Shown piece by piece: positions 58,214-64,000 of a DNA stretch of 64,000 nucleotides. Source of the DNA: Prunella strophiata (lineage: Eukaryota; Chordata; Aves; Passeriformes; Prunellidae). The notes under the pieces were generated by a model. It saw only the letters and a program-made list of their open reading frames with translations, ran no database searches and was not told the DNA's origin. The stretch lies in assembly GCA_036583965.1 (NCBI GenBank), contig JAZBQD010000034.1:7076040-7140039 (forward strand), written 5' to 3'. Made by a program: the position numbers and the translations under genes. How positions within the stretch are numbered: the stretch's first letter is position 1; each line of letters starts with the position of its first letter.

Positions 58214-60755
58214 TGCAGAGGGGAGGTATCAGGTGTAAACCACAACAGTGGTGTGCTGCTGGCGTGGAGTTTCAGAACCTGGCTAGGTAGTTCAGGAAAA
58301 AATGAATCTGAGAGCTTGCACAGCTGCCGTGTCAGGTTGTCCTTGGCTGGGCTGTCCTGGCACGTGGGCATGGGTAACCAGGTATGATGTACCTGCCAAG
58401 ATGCTGTTGTCACCTGAGCATCCCCAGCTGGCCCGATCCCTGGCTTTTTTGGCCGTGTTTTTGTTGCCTGAACACATGGAGTTGCCATGTTGGAAGTACA
58501 AGCTGGATCCAGCAGGAGCTCTTTGGGGCTTTTCTTTGCTGCTGCACTCTGACAACAGCAGAGAGATTTCACGTTGTGTTAATGCTCTGGGTACAGAAAT
58601 TGATCCTGGTAGAGTTTAGGAGTGTGAGCCATGGCCATAAATCAAATCAGAGCCCACAACTTCAGATTTGATACTCCACCAGACCATGTTGTCCTTTTCC
58701 CTTCCTATTTTTTAAGTGTAAAAAAAGGTGGTGTGAGAATATTTAAGATTTCACTTAGTTAAGTATGGTTTAGCCCAAAGAGGAAAGCAAAACATGAAGA
58801 CTAAACTCTGTTATTTAAGGATGTGTACACTCATTTCTGTCACAACAGCAACAACTAAACAGTGGTTGTTTACTTGCCATTCCTTCTACCACAGAATTAA
58901 AAATTCTGAATTTTCTCAAATCTGGTTGTATTTTCTTCAACCAGTTCTTTGGAATGAAAAGAAGGCATAGCATGTTTTAACCTAAGGCTGTTTTGGGACA
59001 GTTGTAACTCACAGAAAATACAGTCTTGCATGAGCACTGCTTAAGCCTAGATTACACACAGTGCTTCCAGTTACACTGTGGGCTCTGCCAGATGAAATAT
59101 TTAAACCAACAAAAGCCAGAAAATGGCCATTTCAAAAGTTTTCATTTCTGAGCTATTAGCAATTTGCATAGGATGACAGGAAAAAAAAATGATATCTATC
59201 ATGAAAACAAAACTAGGTCGTCTCCAGAGACCTTGATACATTTCATGATTTACTCAGCTGCAGGTTTTCTCTTTTTCTCCACCACTTTCCATAGGCACAT
59301 GCCACCCAACTTCACATTTCTCAACCCTCTTCTCTGACTGGTTGTTGTACCTAGTGTAATATATGTATGCAAATCATTGTAGAACTTTAGTAATTTTCAT
59401 AGTTCCTTCAATCTCTTTCTGTTTCAAGAGCAATATTTTAGCTTGAGCCTTTTGTTAAGAGACATTGAAGCTGCTATTTGTTGTTGTGTGATAATATTTG
59501 TCATTATTATCCCTCTTATGTGGCATATATTTTGGCCACAGAAGACCAAACTGTGGGCTCTGTATGTGTTTCCATAATAACTGAAGAGGTGATCCATTTT
59601 CTGTAAAAGTAGTTAGAAGTGGTTTTTTTTTGACAGGGAACTGGATAAAAACTTGTTTTTTGGGGGAATTCCAGCAAAGAGTTGATTGTGACCTCTGATG
59701 CTCTGTAGTGTCAAGGACAGATGGGAAGATGGTATGAATCAATATATGTCAACTGCACAGATGGTACAGTCATGCCGTGTCCATATCCTGATCTTCTATC
59801 CCTTTGAAACAGAAATTAATAATCCCTTCATTATAGGCAATAGCTGCCAACCAGCTGAAAGATCAGACTGTGACTTGGGGTGAAATTCTCTGCAAGGTTT
59901 CTGTGCAGCAAGGAGGCTTGACTGAATGTTGACTTCTAAAAAGTGGCCTTGGGTTTGGTATTGACCTCTCGTGGGGCACAGAGAGACCCTAAATGTAGCA
60001 GGGGTGTGGGGCAGGCAGCTGTGAGGAATGTGGGGAACAACACCAGCCACAGGGCACCAGTGCAGGGGGAGATTTGAGGCATGGAAACATTTGGGGAAAA
60101 ACATGAGAGAAATGACCCTTCTGCGCCCAGAGGGATCCTCAGGCCTGAGGAGAGTGGCTCTACCACTGTGCAGGTGTACAAGATGATAGTGATGTATCAC
60201 TTTTGGAAATAAAATCTGGGAAACTTGGGACATTGTCTGATAACAAGATTCTCTCTGAAAGATATTAGTAGTGCTTTTGCTTCATTGTGCTTTCTAAAAG
60301 GCCCTGCTTTTGTAGACATGAGGTCACTAGAGAATTGCAGTTAATTACTGCTTATGCCTGTCTGTTTTTAAAGCTTGTAATCCCCACAGCTATGGAGCAA
60401 ACCAACCAACCAGCTAACAAAAAAACCCAGCTTAAATAAATCAGAACTACTCTTTAGGCTCAGACAAGCAGGAGACAGGTAAGCCCAGTTTCTGAAGCTC
60501 CCACCTGTCTTCTGACTTGAGTACAATCCAGCAATGGTGTCGGTTGTGGATGTGCTGGATGTGGCAAGTGTCTGGATGCAGAACCCAAATGAATGAGCTG
60601 AGGTGGCTCCTTGCACACTTGGAGAATTCCTGATGTACAGGTTTCCTATGTTGCACTGTTCAGTGAGAGTATTGGTTTGTCCTTGTCTTTCCTTTTAGCA
60701 GGATACAAGGCCTGATATTAAGGGCCACATTTTGAAGGAGAATATGTAATATAAT
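58151..60755. other. noncoding stretch, no gene seen
   Basis: POU octamers lie at 59162-59169 and 59367-59374 in opposite orientation. Frames of 126 (58192-58572, minus) and 145 codons (59796-60233, minus) are unrecognised. A CAG|GTAAGC word at 60476-60484 could be a splice donor but has no supported exon. Confidence 0.6.
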
Positions 60756-61130
60756 CAGCTACTGCAACCCACCAAAACGAGTATTGGCACGCCTGCACAG
60801 GCTTCACTGGTAATGATGAATTCAGTATTCACCACATGGACTAATTAATGCACTAGAACATCTCCCAGTGCAATTTGCAAGTCACAGATTGCATTAGGTG
60901 ATACAAATGACTCATTTGTGAACCTGAAGGATGACCTTTGGCAGGACTAACTTCTGACCTCAGAAATATTAAAGAAAGGTTATTTCACCTTGCCATTGTC
61001 TCCAAATGCCAAAATAGCCCAATTAAAAACCTTGACATGGAACCATAGGAGCAGATGCGAGTCCTAAAGGGCATTAATTATTTTCAGTGTCAGCTGGTTG
61101 TATAACTGAGGCCAAATGAGAGTTTGGAAA
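60756..61130. promoter_or_regulatory. candidate conserved element with palindromic AP-1 site
   Basis: The sequence is complex, with ACTAATTAATGCAC, a 17-base palindrome centred on the AP-1 word TGACTCA (60903-60919), and GGGCATTAATTATTTTC. CpGs are few (AACGAG, CACGCC, TGCGAG). Support is compositional and from motifs. Confidence 0.36.
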
Positions 61131-64000
61131 GCTATTAAGCCCCTGTCTTACATGGATTGGGTCTAAGGTTTGAATTGAAAATAGTGTGTGGTTTGCATTT
61201 GGGTAAGAAACACTGAGTAGAAGGGCATGTTGTCCCAGTGAGAGGTGTGAGCTACCTTCCTATGCAATAACTGTTAGCTGATCTTTAAAAATGTACCCCT
61301 TCAGTAATAAGAATCCATCCCAGCTTCAGTATTTATGAAATAATCATTAGTCACCATGCTGCGAGGTCGAAATCCTGTGCATATGTTCAGCATTGTTTCC
61401 TTGTGTGCTGTTCTCACCCTCCCTCCCTGGCCACTGATCTTGTGTGTGTGCTTTTTTCCCAAATGCGGTGACAGATGAAGATATTGCACCAAAACTAAGT
61501 TCCCATATGGCTAATTTCTACATTTGTTTTAACAACACACAGATTTAAAACAAATGAAAACACAAAGACTTGAGTAATCTTGGCGTTCTTTCCAGTGCTC
61601 TGTAATTTCTTCCTCCAGGTGGGCTTTTATTGACACATACTGAAATGCCTTGATGTGTCTTAAAAAAGAAACTAGTCAGACCATAATTCACTCAAAGATT
61701 TTCATTTGTTTGGGGCAAAGCCTTGTATTATGCTCACCCTTTTCCAACCTTCCCTTCCTAACCTCAACAGTTTGAAAATAATTTTTCTTAGCTCAGCAAA
61801 CTGGGGGGAAAAAAAAAAAGTATATATTTTTAAGGAGGATGAATAAATAAGCTTGTTATTTACATCCATATCCAGATGGGTTTGTGCCACTAAGATCTAC
61901 ATTGAAGTTATTTTAAGATTTATTTTCTATTTCCTCTTGCCATGCTTGTTTCAGCATTTGTCACCAAGAAGAGCAAATGATAATGGCTCATGGATGTCAT
62001 GATCATAGGTATAAGATAAGAATAGATCCGTTCTATTCAATTGAATGGTTAGTGATAATACCCAAGGGAAGGACTTCCAAATTTAGGTTATTTTCCAAAC
62101 AGATACTTTTTCTCACCTGCTGGGGATTGCCCTTTGCCTTCATAGTTCTGAAGCTCTGCCAGGGGAATATAATATTTATGTTTCCCATTCACATGATGGA
62201 GAATTAAATAGAGGCATTTTTCTGTCCAACATTTTGGTGTGTCCTTCAGCTGCCTCTCCTGTGTTGTTGTTTGTTATTTAGTGGATGGTTCAGTCTTACA
62301 CTGCTATGGAACTGTGCTACTTGAAACTCTCCTGTGTTGTGTGAATGAATGAATGAATGAAATAAGAGATTCCACCAGAACTTTTATCTGTGCTTTAACT
62401 GAAGTGTTTCCTCATTAAGATAGGTCATTATCACTCCTATGGAATCCTAAAGAATTCACTGTCATGATATGCAGAAACATACCACAAATTCAGAACAGGA
62501 GATTTTTCCCAATTGTTTTGCTTAGGCTATATTTACTTATCCTGGTTCAACCTTTACATGTCCAAATGGATAATGCTTGTTGACCTCTTGCTTTTGGAAG
62601 AGTAGATTTCTGGGGGAGAGGGAAGTACAGTCTCATGGTCTATTCACAGGACTTCTTAATTTTGCTGTTTGCATTGTATAATTAATCTTTCTGTAGTTGC
62701 ATGGTGAGTTACAGGCATCTTACTGTCACACTTAACCTGTTCCTAAATTCAGGTAATAATGCTCCTTAAAATGGTTGCTGGATTCTAAAAGGACATCTCT
62801 TAAGAAAATTGGGGCAAATGTTTATGAAAGTTGAAAAATAGTGAGAAGGGGCATGACAGAATTGCACATAATTTCTACCTTCTATTAATGAGTGAAGTCA
62901 GGACATAGACATAACCTTTCTGATGTTCATGTGTGACTGATAATTTAGTATTTTCTTAAGCAGGTCTTCTGTTGTTTTTCTGCTTGTCGAAGATGCTTTT
63001 TCCATAGCCACAATGAAAGCAGCAAGAAAAAAATCAGTAGTATGAAAAGGGCAGTAAAGGAAAGGGAAAAGCAGAGATACAAAAGAAAGTATAGCTTTGT
63101 TAAAGTAAGAGCTTGTTTCATGAGCAGTGAAACTAATGAAACTAAACCCTGTTTTTCCACAGATTTGTATTGTTTCCTGTGCTCCTTTATCACAATAACT
63201 CCATTCATCATGTCTGCTTGTCACCATAATGTTCTTTGATCACTGACATAACCTTTATAGCCCTCACTCCAATATTCTCTGTACTTCCCTATGAGCCTGA
63301 GTTCCTGCTGCAAACATCCAGTTCTCTCCTGCCTTCCTTTAGAACTGTCCCTGAACTGTATTCCTCGTGTCCTGTGCTCCCTTCCACTTGGGCTGCACAA
63401 GGATGCATTTGCTGCTTGCCTGGCTGAGTTGTACCTGTCTTCCCTTTTGTGGCAGAACTTTTTCTGCCAAGGTATTTACATGAAAATATCAAAACTACTT
63501 TTTTTGAGACTTACGTAGAGAATGGACAAAGGGTTAAAACTGCTAGGGGGAGAGACTCATGAGCAGACAATGTGATCTCACAGATCCTGGTTTCCTTAGG
63601 AAATGAGACTAAAAAAAAGGCCTGATTGCCTCAGGGGAAGAAGACAGGAAACTGCCCCACTGGCCAATTATGGCATTGTTTTCTTGTAATGTGGTTTATT
63701 TGCCATACTGATGAGTGCTGTCCCAAGATCTGAGCTCAGAAGTGTTTGGCTTCTCTGATGCTGATCAGTGTTGCACTAAGTACATTTTCTTGTGGAAACA
63801 AGCTAAAATGGCTACATAAGACTATAGGGCAGGGTTACTGAAGTGAACTAATTTCTGGCTTTGCAAATTCCAATAATGTCTACCTATAACAACACACCTG
63901 TGGTTTGGAGCATTTCAGTTCCAAAAAGCCTTTTCCAGATGCTTGTACTTTTCACAAATGTTACCTCCTGTGTTGAAATGTTCTGCATTAGGCAAGATGT
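61131..64000. other. noncoding stretch to window end, no gene seen
   Basis: AT-rich to mixed sequence. It holds an A(11) run near 61809 and (TGAA)5 at 62342. Frames reach 109 codons (62898-63227, minus) without recognisable content. No CpG cluster or ancient repeat was identified. Confidence 0.6.
62342..62361. repeat. (TGAA)5 tetranucleotide microsatellite
   Basis: Five perfect TGAA units start two bases after a TGTGTTG run. Confidence 0.95.

Noticed and set aside
59796..60233. 145-codon minus-strand frame
   Set aside because: No domain, a shorter overlapping frame in another phase, and a size within chance expectation.
60476..60484. Strong splice-donor word CAG|GTAAGC
   Set aside because: No upstream open exon, acceptor or protein similarity supports an exon; such words occur about once per strand in 64 kb by chance.
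1..64000. Search by eye for tRNA B boxes, common microRNA seeds with hairpins, CRISPR arrays and viral genes
   Set aside because: None was found. The repeats present are simple or ancient transposon fossils, and no retroviral gene-like frame is visible.

Overview
This window looks like noncoding DNA from a vertebrate nuclear genome, most likely a bird. The base composition is moderately AT-rich. CpG is scarce except in a few compact islands. There are long T runs, a (TG)38 microsatellite, and no bacterial gene packing. I see no Alu-, B1- or L1-like sequence and no recognisable full CR1. The interspersed repeats I can see are old fragments of MIR / CR1-L3 type that survive across amniotes. Low repeat density plus those fossils points to a bird. 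That is inference; the species cannot be read from the sequence.

I found no protein-coding gene I can defend. The longest open frame (170 codons, about 1.95-2.46 kb, + strand) and its rivals (157, 152, 150 and 145 codons) are about what chance gives in 64 kb. They overlap one another on opposite strands and show no recognisable domain. No rRNA, tRNA, known microRNA, CRISPR array, phage or intact transposon is visible. The window is best read as a gene desert or part of a very long intron.

The landmark is a compact CpG island at about 57.84-58.15 kb. It holds a near-perfect CTCF motif, an inverted CCAAT box, a YY1-type element over a CATG with start codons on both strands, and a G-rich tract upstream. 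It is the only strong promoter or insulator candidate here and may be the 5' end of a gene or long noncoding RNA.

Around it lie many 150-600 bp stretches with retained CpGs and dense homeodomain, POU, PBX/MEIS, forkhead, ETS or AP-1 type words. They look like conserved noncoding enhancers. The main ones are near 1.9-2.3, 3.6-4.2, 9.4-9.9, 12.0-12.2, 21.5, 23.6, 24.9-25.3, 32.2-32.6, 40.15-40.48, 42.9-44.2, 46.8, 54.0-54.5, 55.4-55.7, 56.9-57.7 and 60.8-61.1 kb. Conservation itself could not be tested. The POU octamer ATGCAAAT occurs 15 times where I would expect about 3.5.

The stretches between (0-1.9, 4.2-9.4, 12.2-20, 25.3-32.2, 32.6-40, 44.2-54 and 58.2-64 kb) hold simple repeats, decayed repeats and otherwise unremarkable sequence. 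If the parts work together, the likely model is a regulatory desert whose enhancers act on a developmental gene outside the window, with the 57.9 kb CTCF/CpG element as boundary or promoter. I saw no new enzymatic or defence system.
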